From: Dimorphilus gyrociliatus
Taxonomy: Eukaryota; Annelida; Polychaeta; Dinophilidae
DNA: 64,000 nucleotides
Assembly (NCBI GenBank): GCA_904063045.1
Contig: CAJFCJ010000031.1
Span: forward strand, 1-64,000
Direction: 5' to 3'
Shown here: one piece after another, positions 25,425-38,936 of the stretch
Numbering within the stretch: position 1 is the first letter of the stretch
Layout of the letters: each line of letters opens with the position of its first letter
The notes under the pieces: model-generated
Databases searched by the model: none
Seen by the model: the letters and a program-made list of their open reading frames with translations, nothing else
What the model was told of the DNA's origin: nothing
Translations under genes and position numbers: made by a program

Positions 25425-27900
25425 ATGGACAAGAGTATTTTCTTGAAATCAATGTTAATTGTTGTCGTCATGTGTCTTTTGAACTGTAATTGGTGCCATG
25501 GAATGAAGATAAGTAGGGTTCTACAAAAATTCGAAACAGTTCGTGATAAATCAGGGAGAAAATTCGACTTTTCCGAAGACTGTTATTCAATAAGTACGAA
25601 ACGAAACAAGAGGAATGTCATTCTTCAAGATTATATAACAAGTATAGTGAGTACAATAAGTGTGAAAACTTGTAGCGTGCTACTTGAAGTGAATCCATTT
25701 TACTCTTTATAGAAAGTAAGTGACTATATGGAGAGTAAGGATATGACACCAAGATATTTGCTTGAAAAATTAGCTAGTTTTTATAAAGTACCGTCCGAAC
25801 ATGTTCACTTAAAAATGTGTGGTCAGAAAGCTTTGTTCTATGTGGTTAAGAAAGAAGCTAAAGCTAATTCTGTGGATGTGAAAGACTGGATAGCCCCTTA
25901 TCTTGTCAGTGCAAAATTGAATGCTGCTATTGCTGCTGTTCCTTCCGAAATAGGCTTGACGGCCCAGAGTCAGGTATGAAAAGTGTGAACGTAGGCAATT
26001 ACTATTTGATAGCGTTACTAGTTCGATATACGTAGCGTTAAAGGCGCACTCTGTTGACAGAAACAGTCTAATGAGGAAGATAAGAGCGTAATGGAATACG
26101 TTCCTTACGTAGTCGTCGCCGTTATTTGCCTAGTGTTACTGGCTGTCATATTATCGGTGAGCGTTACTTATTCCAACTTTTACGGCGTCTAACTATCGTT
26201 GATATTTTCTTTTTTCCCTTTCACCTATTTAAGGTATGGGCTTTTACTAGACGTAAGAAGTCAGAAAAATGTCAGGAGCAGCGTTTAGTCTGCGTCTATC
26301 CGAGTGTTAAGCCGAATCTGATCAGTACGAGTCAAGTACAGCCAGATTCGCCCTCACCCAGCCCTTTCAGTACTCCGAAAATAAAAAACAGGAGTTTACT
26401 GGAAAGGCGGGGTTCCAATGCATCCTTGACTATAAGCTTAACACCCCCACCACCCCAAAAATCGGCTATCAAAGAATGTAGCGCTCAACTGTCTTTGGAG
26501 AGTAATACTCGATGCCTTTCCTTCAATGAACTCAGCTCTACATTAGAAAATGTTGAAAGTTTAACGAAAGAATTCTGGGTTAGTATTTTATATTTATTTT
26601 GTTTTTTTGTCTCTTTTTTTTTTTAATCTTTTTTTTTTAATCTTTTTTTTTTTAATTTTTTTTAACTTCTTCTTCTTTTTCTTTTTCTTCTTCAAAAAGG
26701 AAATACCAATGAATCATCCGGATAAGGCGATTGTTAGCGGTTCCGGTACATTGAATCGCTATAGGACAATTATTCCGAGTAAGTACTGTTTTAAATTATC
26801 TCCGATGTCGGTTGCTCTTTCATCTCCGAAGGTTTACTTTGCAGACGAAACAACGCGAATTAAGTTAAACGAACAAGATGGTAAGCCAGGATATATTAAC
26901 GCTAATTACATCCGGGTTAGTCTTTTTTTTACAACTGATGAAAAGACGTCTTGTATGGGATTACATGTTGCTTTTTAACACGGGTATAGGGCTACAACGG
27001 TCAGAAAAGAGCTTTCATAGCTACTCAAGGTCCGATGCCGCACACGATAGTTGATTTTTGGAAGATGATTTGGCAGGAGAAATGTGAAATAATTATTATG
27101 ATTACGAAATTGGAGGAAGAAGCAAGAGTTCGTATTATTACTTTATAGCCTAAAATAATAATAGATATACTTAAATATATATTTATATATATATATAGAT
27201 ATATATATATATAGATATATATCTTTACTGTACATAGTACACATGAGTGTATTGTTTCGTATAGAAAGATGCACTACAATTACACATCTATTAGCTTAAA
27301 AGTTCATCATCCGTTTAAAAATTTTTGCTTAATCAGATAGAATTTTAATATAAATTAATCAAACAGAACAAGTGTGAAATGTATATACCAGAAACTGGTG
27401 ATGTACGTCATGGTGATTTTGAAATTTCCGTCGAGAATATTAGCTATCATTCGAGTTATGAGATACGAGCAATTTGCTTCAGAGTAAGCCTACTATTTAT
27501 TTGTATAGCAGCCAAAAAGTGTTATAAATTTTCTTTTTCGTTTTAAAAGTATAATGATGAATCAAGAACGGTGAAACATTTTTGGTATACTGCCTGGCCG
27601 GATCAGAAAACTCCTGAAACGGCAAGAGATTTGGTTCAACTAATTGAGGATGTCAAATCGGTAAAGAGGGACCAACCCGTCGTCGTTCACTGTAGTGCTG
27701 GTATTGGAAGAACCGGCTGTTTTATAGCGACTTTTATAGGCATACTGCAGATTTTAATGGAAAAAAAGGTTGATATTTTATCTATTGTTTCTCAAATGAG
27801 GTTGGACAGAGGTGGGATGGTACAGACGTACGAACAGTACGAATTTATACATCAAGCCCTAAACGTCTACATATCAGACTTTTTGCCAGATACCTCTTAA
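25425..27900 (+). CDS. PTPRR: Receptor-type tyrosine phosphatase of the KIM family (PTPRR-like)
   Basis: Nine exons (25425-25646, 25713-25973, 26061-26156, 26234-26578, 26700-26778, 26845-26915, 26990-27127, 27367-27483, 27550-27900) encode about 559 aa. Signal peptide residues 1-26; a small ectodomain similar to that of PTPRR; a membrane helix at about 174-195 followed by RRKK. A kinase-interaction motif, ERRGSNASLTISL, sits at 250-262. One PTP domain follows with NRYRTIIPN, YINANYIRGY, the WPD loop (W459-P460-D461) and HCSAGIGRTG with catalytic C491 and R497; both are intact. In PTPRR/PTPN5/PTPN7 the KIM docks ERK and p38, and the Ser after RRG is a PKA target. Known role: dephosphorylation of MAP kinases. 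Exon 26845 must start at ACGAAAC so that NETTRIKL follows IIP. Confidence 0.92.
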
Positions 27901-30900
27901 AAAATATGACAAAAAAAATAGCATGCATTTATTACCTAAAGGAGACTAAAACAACTAAAATATCATCGCTTTTTCATTTGTATTTCTCTATCTCCTTTCT
28001 CTTGTCTTTTCTTATTCGGGTATATTAATATATACACATACATTTATGTATATATTAATATACTAGCAGCATATCTAAAAAAAGAAAGATATTTTGTGAA
28101 TAGGCAGAACGAATTTTATCCTGCAGACAACGCGAGTTTTGGCACTTATGTATATATATATATATATATATCGTTCATGATTTAATAGTAATGATAGTGA
28201 TTATTATATTATTATTTAAATATTTATACGGTACTTTTTATTGCCTTAAAAAACGAATTCGCCTGAAACTTGTCTATATACATACACACACACACACACA
28301 TACATACAAACATACATGTATACAAGTTTATATATATATATACAGTATATATATAAAATATTTAATTTGTTCTAATTGAATTAATTAATTAATTATAAAG
28401 AAGAAAAAAAATTCACAAAAACATAATAGAAAAAAAATTTAACGTCCTTCTCGTATTTATTATGATATATAAACTTATACATATATATATACATATATAT
28501 ATATACATACTATTCTATTTAAATGCATATATATATATATATATATACAAACAAACATACACATATACTCATTTAGGTTTATTTTTTATTATTTTTTTTT
28601 GACTAATATGTTCAAACTCTGTGTTCGCTTTTATCAATTCTAGTCACTGCATGAAAATTGTATTGTCAGGTCTAGTTGTCGTATTGATTATAGGTTTACC
28701 TCTGATTCTTGAAATGGGAACTTTAAATAGTTGCTACGGAGTAAACGATAATGAGTGCTTTACGAAAATTGATATTATTTTTGTTAGTATTACACTCCGT
28801 GTTTAACCTGTAATTATATTGTTTATTGCCAACCTTTCAAAACTTTATTATTATTATTATTATTATTATGGTTATTGTTATTGTTATTATTTATTTAAAT
28901 ATTTGCTTCTTTCGTTAAAACGATAAAGGAACAAACTTAAAAGCTTTAAATTTCTCTCCTTGGCCAAAATTTTTGGATTGATTTATTGACTGATTATTTA
29001 TTTATTTATTTATTTCCATTGTTGTTGTGATTTTACGGTCAAAACTGCCCTTTTTTCCCGATGGTTCTAGTCCATGAATTTCCTGCTAACAACAATATCC
29101 AATTTCAAGTAATTTCTAGTTTAAGTTCTACGGATTCTTTTAACGCGCTGTGCACATTTACAGTTTTCTGCAGTAAATCGCTTTATGTGTAAAGAGTCAT
29201 TTTTTTTCTCGTTGATTTATCCAATCGGTATTACGTGTTTTTTTTTTCTTTTTTTTGATACTAAACAAATGTTCAGTTCTTTGATGTTGTCACTAATGAA
29301 TATATTTTGATGTTATTTTAAATATATAAATGTTATGGCAAACCTTGTCCAAATACGTCATTTACGTTATCTCGTCTGCCTTACCCATATTATTATTGAT
29401 ATATATATATATATATATATATAGTACATTTATTTATTTACATGTTTTGCCCAATTATCAATATATACATGAATACAGGAGTATTGATACATTTTTTATT
29501 TGTTCTAGTGTAATAAACAAATAGATATGTAAAAAAAGGAAAAGTGATTTATAAGCTCTTCCTATCTACCTATTATTGTTTTATTTTATCTATAATTACA
29601 AGCTATAAGACGTTAAATAGACGCTGAAGTTTGTTTGTCAAAAGTATAACTGATACTACATTATCGATTTATATAATTCAATTGTAGTAGCCTTTTATAA
29701 TTGTTACCGTTTTTTTTATTTACCTGGCAATAGACGCTTGTTACTTTAATTAATATTTTATAGTATATAGTCTATAAATATTATTTGCTGATTATTTAAA
29801 CAGCTCTTACTCTTCTGATAAATGTATAACTAGGACAAAAATACCGTACATACATGCATACATCCTCAGTATTTATTATTCTTTACATCAAAAAGTTCCT
29901 TGAAACAGAAAATTGGACAATTTTTTATCATCTTTCATCCTCTATTCCCTTTCTTTTTCCAATGATAGCGAGAAGGAGAAATCACACTATCTCGCTACTT
30001 TGTTCTTTGCAGAGAAAACTTAATCTTTTCTTATAAATGATATTCTCCTTCCTTCCTTTTTTAGCTATTTCAATAAAAAAAAGGGTAAATGGAAAAGTTT
30101 ATTGAATATTCAAGATAATAAAAGAAGAGAACGTTATAAAATTATCTATACGAAAGGATTTTTGTTACAAGATGTATAGTTTATTCTTCAAAATTGCTGA
30201 CAATTCAACAAACAAGGCAGAAAAAGGAGATCACATGACGACATTTATGTACTAGCTTTAGGTTTAAACTTCTTAGCATTGAGAAAATTGTCTAGGAAAC
30301 TGAGAGTCAAGTAGGTTGGCTTATACTTCTTTGATTACTTTTGTTTCGACGTGATAGTCTTCTATTTTATAGGTTTCGAAAGCAACCGTCGTCTAGAAAG
30401 AAGCCATACGGAAGTTTTAGAATCGTACGAATCTACGAATCGTACAAGAGACAAGAGAGAAAGAGAAAGAGAAAAAGAGAGAGAGACGCTTCAATTTCTA
30501 TAAATACTTTATACGGAAATCTAGTTCTGTTAAACGGGCAAAATGAGAAGGAGAAAAGAGAGCGAGAGAAAGTTAAAAACCTCCTCTTAACAATAATACA
30601 ATATTTACAAAATCTACCAACTAAGACAGAGACCCTTTTCTTCTAATCTCTATCTTCACTTACATCAGTTCTTTGTTTTTTCCTCTCTTACTACTTTTTT
30701 TTTTTACATTAAAATACTAATTGAGAAAGATATTCATTAAGATTAATTAATATGTGATATACAGCATGCATATTCTCGAGTTGTTTTTTCCAAGAACCTT
30801 TAATGACGTTTATATTAGTCTTTTCATAAGGAAAGATAGCCATAACTAAAAGAGCTAATTATATTTACTAAATGTATAAGATTCACCATCATTTTTTATA

Positions 30901-30904
30901 TAGT

Positions 30905-30905
30905 A

Positions 30906-30973
<68 letters not shown>

Positions 30974-30985
30974 TGAGAGAGATGA
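30905..30985 (+). repeat. Compound (TA)n-(GA)n microsatellite
   Basis: About 23 TA units run directly into about 15 GA units with one interruption. It is the longest simple tract in the window. Confidence 0.95.
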
Positions 30986-31951
30986 TATACGACGTATATA
31001 TCAGTATACATCATTTCTTTTTATCCTATAAATTTTTATATATGGCATAGTTTTCTGGAATGTTTTATATATAACAACTGTTTACAAACTTTCCCCGTAT
31101 AAATATCTCTTCTCCCATCAATCGCTATCCTATTATTGTTAGCCTTAGTTTTAGCCTTGTACAATGTGACACTGTTTTTGTTTTTTTTTCAAAAATAATG
31201 AAAAACAATGAGATAATCTGTTTAAAGGATTATCCAAACTTTTTTAGAATAAAAATACTAGAGTTTTCAATGTTGAATGAATTTTCAATTGTTTCCTAAA
31301 AACGCTTTGTTATTGCATGATATGTGATGAATATTCCGCATATACTGTATATACGTTATTCTATATAATAATTATAAGCTACCTATGTACGTAACAGTTG
31401 TTTAAAGCCTACGAATTGTGAACTTACATACGGATCAATAAATATGATAAGGGTACTCAGAAATACTAAGCTTTTTAAAGGAGAGGTTAAGATGGCGATA
31501 GCATGTTATGAATTATTATGTATTTTATACTTATAGGGGTTTAAAGTAATCAATTATGATGTTTTTTTTCTCACTCACTCACTCACTCACTCTCTCTCAC
31601 TCTCTCTCACTCTCCTCTTTTCTTCTCTTAGCTTTCCCGCCCATTTATGAAAAATATATTTCCATTGTAGAATGCACTATAATACTTATTATATTTTTCA
31701 TAAACATCTAAGGAAAAGAGTATTTATACATTGAACATTCTAACTTTACGTACGAAAAAGCCATAATTACTATAGGTATAGTCACTTTTTTCTATTATTT
31801 TCTCTCTCTTCTACTCTCCTATTCACTTAAATGAATTGTCTACCAAAGAATTATTAACAAGAAAATTTTCCTGTAGTCATATTATTCCTTATTACTTGTT
31901 CGCTATTTTTAAAATTTGAAAACTTTACAACCATTATTAGCCTGTAGACTG

Positions 31952-31956
<5 letters not shown>

Positions 31957-31993
<37 letters not shown>
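31957..31993 (+). repeat. (CT)n microsatellite
   Basis: About 18 perfect CT units in intergenic DNA. Confidence 0.95.
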
Positions 31994-31995
<2 letters not shown>

Positions 31996-33473
31996 GTCTC
32001 TTCCCTTTCTGTCTAGTTACTAATTTTTTTTTCAAGGTAAACATAACGTCAGAGAAAAATTTCCTTCTGTAAAATTATAATTACTGACGCTGCAAAAAAA
32101 AATTGTATAGTATATAGATCTATTTTTAAAATTGTCGCAGTAATATTACCCAAAACTGAAAATAGCTTGTAATTATGGACAAACTGTCATAAAAAATTTC
32201 GCACTCATTCAGCGAGTAATTAAGGGTAAAAAGAAAAAACAAAATATGAACAGAGTGTTTCCCATCTTTCATTCGTTTCTTTTTTTTTTCTTTTTAATTT
32301 ACTGGATGGCTTACCCAAAACCCTTTGATTATTGTAAATAAATATACAGTATATATAATTATAAACTACTGCCAACTTTTAATTCCTCCATTCAAGTGAT
32401 TGGTGAGTAGGCAGAAAAATATCCTATCATAGGAAGGTTGTAATTCAACGTTTAACCTAAAGATGGCGTATAAAACGGGTAATTTTAGACGCCTATTTCT
32501 TTGAAAGATTTCAGATTCACCTGCAAAAAAAAAAACACACAGAAATTGAGAAAAAAAATTAATATTTTTAGAATATGAATTCCAAAATTCCAATTTGATG
32601 AAAACTTAATAGGAGCAATTATTCCTTTGTTTAAATGACTAGAAATATATTCTGTGCATGTATAGGTTTATTTAAGCATTAAATGCGAATTTGTTAAGAA
32701 AGAATGATTATTCTAAAAGAAGAAGAAAGAGAAACATAAATAGAAGATTATCTTTTCGTACTCAATGGAAAAAGGAATGACTTTTCTCTTTATATATTTA
32801 GTTATAATTAATTGAAAGAGGTGTTAAGAAAGAATAGGAATAGTATTAGTTTTAGTAACTTAATGATAAAAACATATAAATCTTGTAGCTGTTAAAAAAA
32901 GAATCAGAAGAAGAGGAGGAACACTGCAGAGAAGAGAAAGAATGAGGTGAAAAACTTAGATGAATAGTGTTTATTATCAACTATATACATGTATATGTAT
33001 ACATTAGTATATAATTGCAAAGCTTCTCTTCCTTTATATAGTTAAGAACAAATATATCATAGAGAAAAGACATTTTTTCCCTTTATTTCGGTCTAATAGA
33101 TTACGCCATGCTGCTGTTTTTTATATAAAATTTATATATACTGTATATAATAATTAATGGTATTAATACTTTCTTTTTGAAAAGAACCTAAGAAAGTTTC
33201 CATAGATAAATTTAGTATCATTGATAAAGTAAGCGAGAAAAATCTCTTGATATTTTTGTTTTTATTTCAATATGAAAGGAGAATCTCTTTTAGTTACGTC
33301 ACTGATAACGGGGTTACAAAAAATTAAAATCATATCCGGTTGATTATTTTTCTTTTCCAATCGATAAGTATTAAATCGATGTGAACAATTAAGTGTCTAA
33401 TCGATATTAATTGTTGTTGAGTAGATATCAAGATTTTTTTTGACTGTTGGGCCACGTCATTTCAGTTGGAAAA

Positions 33474-34186
33474 ATGTCACCGAACGCTCCAAGTATACGC
33501 CAACCGAATATCGATGAAGGTTTTGACAATCATCATCTCGATTTGTGGTTTTGGTCCGAATATCAAAAGAAATTTGATAAAGTTTCACTCGATGAATTGC
33601 ACGAAAGAAAAATTGGTCTTGAGAACAATTTTAAGAACAATTTTTTCTTTTGTCGCCCAATGTACGATGCCATTCGACAGGAAATAAGGTAAATATTTTT
33701 TGTTCGACCTCTTTAATTGTTTTTTATCTTTTTTTATGGAAAAAAATTATGTTTTTATAAAAAGATAGTTGTAAACTTTTTATCTCTTTCTTTCTGTCTA
33801 TCTATCTGCCTATCTTCTCATTCTAACACACCCCTACACAGCTTAACAGAAGGTCTCTCGCTGAAACTGTACGAAAGAATGCAAAGATATATTAAGTCGT
33901 CTTCCGAACTTCACGAAGAGCTTAAACGGCAATTAGTTCATTGCCACGACGCATTCGAACAGGCTGTAGGATATTTATTTTTGGCTAAATGTGAAAAAGT
34001 TATTTACGAACTTTTTTGGTTTGTTACTCGTCAACGAATATCTCCAACAGTCCAGGTAAGTGAGCAAGGGAGGAGAAGGGGGAAAAGATCCATCATTAAT
34101 TGAATTGTTTAATTCTATTAAAATTAATTTATTTCTCCTTTTAGAACTTGTACGATGCTATGCTGAAAACAGGACTTTATCATTAG
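33474..34186 (+). CDS. Unknown-family protein A (paralogue of the gene at 35.5-38.9 kb)
   Basis: Three exons (33474-33688, 33842-34055, 34145-34186) encode about 156 aa. I do not recognise a known domain. The N-terminus is short; then comes LDLWFWSEYQKKF, then SLDELHERKIGLE, then amphipathic helices (LYERMQRYIKSSSELHEELK) and a final 13-residue exon. The same order (LDLIFWETF, then SLEQIKSRKISLE, then helices, then a small last exon after a phase-0 GTAAGT donor) occurs in the C-terminal part of the neighbouring convergent gene, so the two are paralogues. The ATG at 33474 is chosen because a TTTCAG acceptor lies 9 bp upstream, suggesting a leader intron. An upstream in-frame ATG at 33447 would add 9 residues if that splice is not used. 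A CACGTCA half-CRE lies at about 33453. Confidence 0.75.
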
Positions 34187-34874
34187 CCGTTACTAGTACA
34201 TATACCACATATATACAGTATATTATAATCGTTTTTTCTCTATATTTTTTATCTTAACGGTTATCATTTGTTAAAGGAGACCGGTTTGTAAAAAAATATG
34301 TTATTGTTCTTCTTCTTTTTGATATATTGCAGCTAGAATAATTTCTAGGGAGAATGGAACATTTATGATTCTTTTTTTTTTAAACCTTGAAATTATATAG
34401 TTAAATTAACACATGCAATAATCATAATGAACAAAGACTACAAGAAAAATAAAAGTATAGAGTTCACTAATTATGTTTCTTTTTTTTAATATTAATCATT
34501 ATTAGTCTAACGGATTTAGTCTTGCTTTACACGCTGTCTTGTTCGCCATTTTGTTTCACTATTCTCAATTTACTCTCTTAGTATACCATATACAGTATAT
34601 ATCATATACGTTTTACAAATATTGTAACAAAGATATCTGCTCTATCGCGTAAATAAATAAATAGAAACAAATCACTTCTCATTTCTAAAGGTTTCAAATG
34701 AAATGTAAACTTTCACACTCGATTATCTTTCAAAATTATATATAAAATTATATATAATTGACCTATCATCTAAGTTCACGTAGTAATTTTAACCTATCTA
34801 TATCTTCGATGTAGCTCTTGCACTTAATCTTATGTTGTTCATTTGAAAATTACTCTTTCTCTCTCTCTCTATAA

Positions 34875-34908
<34 letters not shown>

Positions 34909-35483
34909 CTCATTAATTTTATTTTCTTCAGAGTTTGTCTTCCTCCCTGCTCCTCTAGCCACCCGCGAGGCAACTAATGCCCGTGTAGGCTTTTGTCTAT
35001 TTAGTTAATAAAGACATTCCTTCCTTTTCTCCTACTTAAAAATCTTCCAAGTGAGAGGAGACTTCACTGTTCGTCTTCTGAGTAATTATTAACTACGGTA
35101 TCGTATAGCAGTCCTAATTTTCCCTTAAAATGCATTATTAGTCCATTATTTATTTTAATAACGCTCGAAAACTGACACCCAGTCTTGTAGTGTTTAAACG
35201 AACGGTGTTAATCGAAAACTGATATTGATACCTTGGAAAGGTTAAAGGTGTGCTTTTTCCTAGTGTCGTTAAGATAGTGAGTGATATAATAGATATTCCA
35301 CGACTTTAGTTACCACAAAATACGAAGCGTTTATATTTTTTTCCCAATATTGATGATAATCATCAGCAAAGTACAACAACGATGATAGCACCAACGTATA
35401 ATCTTAACAAATAGAAATAATAGAGAACAAAAAAAACCAAACAAAAAATAACAAAGGAAAAAGAAAACGGAAGAAGATAGAAA
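34187..35483. other. Convergent 3' region between the two paralogues
   Basis: AT-rich, with a (TA)n tract at about 34875-34910 preceded by CT repeats. It holds several polyadenylation-like AATAAA/TTTATT signals and no ORF of note. A short, less AT-rich block at 34943-34995 (CTCCCTGCTCCTCTAGCC) is unexplained. Confidence 0.5.
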
Positions 35484-38400
35484 TCATAACTTGTCTAAGG
35501 ATCCTTTCTCGTCTAAAAGAGATGCTATCTTGCAGAAGGCCTATAAAGAATGAAATATAGTTATAGAGATAAATATTTGAGTAAGGGGAAAAAAATTTTT
35601 TTTTATACTTACTCTATCAATCGCTGCGCTCTTCGCGATTATAATATCCTCCAAAAAGTTACACACATTATTTTCAAATTTAGAATGAAAGAGTTTATAG
35701 ATACCCGAATCAAGTATATTATCACATGCACTAATTTCTTCCAAAAGACTTTTCCTTACATTTTCAGCATCTCTCAATGAACTTTGAGCACTCATAAGAA
35801 TTTCGGCTGTTAACTTGTCGTTCTGCTCACAAATACTAAATAAACGCTCGAAACAATCATGATCTGTAAAATATTTTTTCAATAATTCCTTTTCTAAAGA
35901 GATTTTACGACTTTTTATTTGCTCTAAAGACATTCCCTTCATAGTTGCAAACGTTTCCCAGAATATTAAATCCAACTCATAGTCTTGTCTAACTCTCTTG
36001 TTAATTTCTTTCGCTCTTATTGAATCTTTACCAATTAATTTACGTTTGATTTCGTTGAAAGTTTTATTTCTTTTTGGTTTGGCGCAACAAATTGCTCTCC
36101 AAGGTTCTAATTTCATCTCCTTTAGTTCATTGAAATTGCCATTCATTAAACACTTTTGTTCATGTTGTATAGCTCGCATATATTCCATTTCAACAACGAA
36201 CCACGGATCATCATCTGAATTGGATTCAATAGAGTTTAACTGGTCATATAAACTTTCTTCTCTATATTCGCCAATCTCCATCTCGTCTTCTGAGTCGTTT
36301 GCGTCTGTTACATCTGCAATATCATTATCACTATAATCGTCATTACTATTATCGTTACTATCTTCATCAGTAATCTCCTGGTCGCCAAATTCATTGTTAG
36401 TGTTATTAGCATTGACATGATTGTCGTCGTCATCATCATCATCGTCATTATCGTCGTCGTTATCTTTATCGTCGTCGTCGTCGTCATCATTGTCATCTTT
36501 ATCATTTTCATCATCATCTTTGTCACCGTCACCGTCGTCATTGCCATTTGTATCACCTTGCTGGCTAACATCATTATTATTGTGAAATTCGTTTTGGTCC
36601 TCAGCGAAATCATCGTCACTTTCACTTTCCGAAAAGGACATACTTTGTTCCAAATTGTCTTCATAAGTCAAGAAGGGCTTCTCCAGCTTGTTCTGCCTTT
36701 CTCTTAATCCATAAAATGGTTGTTCTTGCTCCAATTTTAGATTTCTTTGTCGTTCCTCTTCCTCTAACTCTCTTAAACGTCGTCTCTTTAATCTTTGTCT
36801 TCTTTTCTCTGCTTTTTCTCTGTTGATCCGTTCACGCCTCAGCATATATTCAGTAAAAGAACTATTTTGCAGGGTATCTCCTGTAGCTACTTCTGAAAAT
36901 GATACAGGTTCTTCTAACGTTGGTAAATCGAGTGGGCTTTGGATTGTTGTTATGGGTATAGAGTTCATTATGTTAGGAAAGACTATTGAATCTCCAACAT
37001 AAATACTATTGACTGGTTGCGCAACAGATGCCATTGGCTCAAGCCCTCTGACATTCGTAGGCATTTGAGTATTCTGTTCAAGATCCTCTGCAGTATTTTG
37101 GTGAGTCTCTATCACGAAATTTTCCTCGCTGCTCATTTCGTCTGTAGTAGTTTCGATATGGCTTTCAATATCTTCTCCTTCGCATGACAACAAAGTTTTA
37201 TTAGTATCATCGTAAACAGTCGACGACGTTTCATAGTAATATATTGAATCTGGTTGCCAGCTGGCTGCTGATTCTAAATCAAGATTGAAATAATATCATC
37301 GTTAGCTTCTCATTTAACAAAAAATATATAATATAGGTTGTTACCTTGATAGTTATCGTTCAAGCTAGCATAAGGTTCATAATAGTAGCTCTGATCGTAT
37401 TGGGTATAATAATTATCAAGATGAGTTTCTTCAAAGTAGTTGGGATTCTCATTTATTTGCATTTCAGTATTCCAGGTTGCTTGACGAACGTCTTGCTGTT
37501 GTTGTGCGTGCCAAAAATTATAGTTGAAAGACGACGTTGGAATACTATTATATTCGGCATTGAATGTGTTCGCGAACATTAGATCGTTGGAATAGCCAGT
37601 TGCTGAAGCGGGTAATTGTGAAATTTCGAAGAGGGACGAATCAAGTATTGTTTGATCATAATCGATGCGTTGGACGTCTACATCTACAAAACTACTCCAT
37701 GGTTTATCGTTGTCTATGATAATATTTTTATCTTGTTCTGGGTTATTCGTAGGTGGTAGATTATTGATATTTGAGACGTTTGAAGCATTGGCAAAACGGC
37801 AGGATTCTAAAAACGTCTTATTGCTGTCGTTCATACTAGCCTGAGGCAAGATATTTTGATATTCTAAGCTTGATTCAAGCATGTCTTGATTATTGTCCAC
37901 TTCTTGGACATCAATATCGGCAAAAGCACTCCAAGGATCTTCTTCCCCAGGCAAGTTATACGTTAAATTTAAATTGTTCGTCAGATTAGGATTCCAATTC
38001 TCGCCATAGGTCTGTAGAGAGTAGTTGGTAAAAGTATTTTCAAGGCGATGTGTTTCAACGACTATTGAATCTTCAATCGAACAAGCCGCACTCCCGATAT
38101 AAGACGTTGAAGAAAGTTCATTTCCTTGGTGTTCTATAGTGAATGCGTTTGTTGAAACCCAAGCATTTCCATCCGGCGTTTCATCGAAGCTTTCAATAAC
38201 ATTCGTTAAATTAACCTGTGAGACAGTATCGCTATACTCATAAGATTGTGTCTCGTGATACTCTGGCCCGTAACGGTCAAAAGAATCTTGATTGTAGATA
38301 CTATAATCTACATTTATCAGACCAAAATATGATCCGTTGTTGCTGCTACTTGATTGCGTTTGTTGGAAGGTGTTCTGATAATATCGGTCAAATGTGCTAT

Positions 38401-38905
38401 ATTGATTAGGGTCGCTTTCCGGATTTATATCGTCAAAAATGTTGGAATTATCTTGATTATTAAGTGGGTGAGCCTCTTGGTTAAAACTGTTTAGATGTTC
38501 AAGGGAAATTTCGGGGAAAGGTGGTTCATAGCGATCTTCGTCCGTGAGAACATTCGGGAAGGGAACGTTTAACGGTCTGGGTGATATGGAGCCTTGACAT
38601 TCTTCAGCCGAATTGGAAGAACTACAATATTCATTCCCACCCGAGTTAATATGCCTTTCAATTTGTATTTGGTCTTTATAATTCTTTATATTGCTGCTTT
38701 CTTGACTATTTGGGATTAGTGCACGTGGGTTTTCGCCACCACGTGTAGAATTAACCATACTATCAAACATATTTTTATATTCACATTCACATAGTGATGA
38801 TGAATTTAAGCCATTATTCGCTTCTTCAATTGTATTTATCTCACCGACATTATGATTTTTTTGAGTCTGTAAAGACTCGCCTAACGGATTCGAGGAGTTC
38901 GGCAT
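35484..38905 (-). CDS. Unknown-family protein B: N/Q/S-rich, Asp-rich, with shared C-terminal domain
   Basis: Three exons (37345-38905, 35613-37273, 35484-35540) with matching phases encode about 1092 aa. Residues 1-520 are Asn/Gln/Ser/Tyr-rich, prion-like in composition. They contain a duplicated motif, PWSAFADIDVQ (324-334) and PWSSFVDVDVQ (402-412). Exon 2 adds a basic coiled segment (REKAEKRRQRLKRRRLRELEEEERQ), a long Asp/Asn tract (about 36400-36520), and then a helical C-terminal domain shared with the gene at 33.5 kb. The last exon encodes AFCKIASLLDEKGSLDKL. The start is ATGCCG at 38905, downstream of a likely leader intron at 38937-39039 (GTAAGT donor, TACAG acceptor). No known family recognised. 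Composition suggests a nuclear or RNP role, which is inference. Confidence 0.75.
36400..36520 (-). repeat. GAC/GAT-rich trinucleotide tract coding poly-Asp
   Basis: Interrupted GTC/ATC units on the plus strand code for Asp with a few Asn, Lys and Glu on the minus strand. The other frames give Ile/Val- or Met/Thr-rich shadow ORFs that are not genes. Confidence 0.9.
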
Positions 38906-38936
38906 TACGAAATGATACAAATTCGCTGTATATGAT

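Larger units (their letters stand above)
27901..33473. other. Intergenic AT-rich region without supported genes
   Basis: It holds many TA tracts (28020-28600, 29399-29423), (TAT)n near 28846-28868, the TA/GA compound tract at 30905-30985, (TCAC)n at 31570-31590 and (CT)n at 31957-31993. AGATGGCG motifs lie at 31490-31497 and 32461-32468. Short open stretches here have no family signal and no coherent splice structure. Confidence 0.6.

Noticed and set aside
28621-28806. 61-codon frame with a hydrophobic stretch
   Set aside because: Short, AT-rich, without partner exons or family match. Chance is likely.
32366-32593. Minus-strand frame after a strong TTTTGCAG acceptor
   Set aside because: No upstream exon with matching phase and no homology; the acceptor-like signal comes from a poly-T run.
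36308-36707. Ile/Val-rich and Met/Thr-rich open frames over the Asp tract
   Set aside because: They are frame shadows of the GAC/GAT repeat of protein B on both strands.
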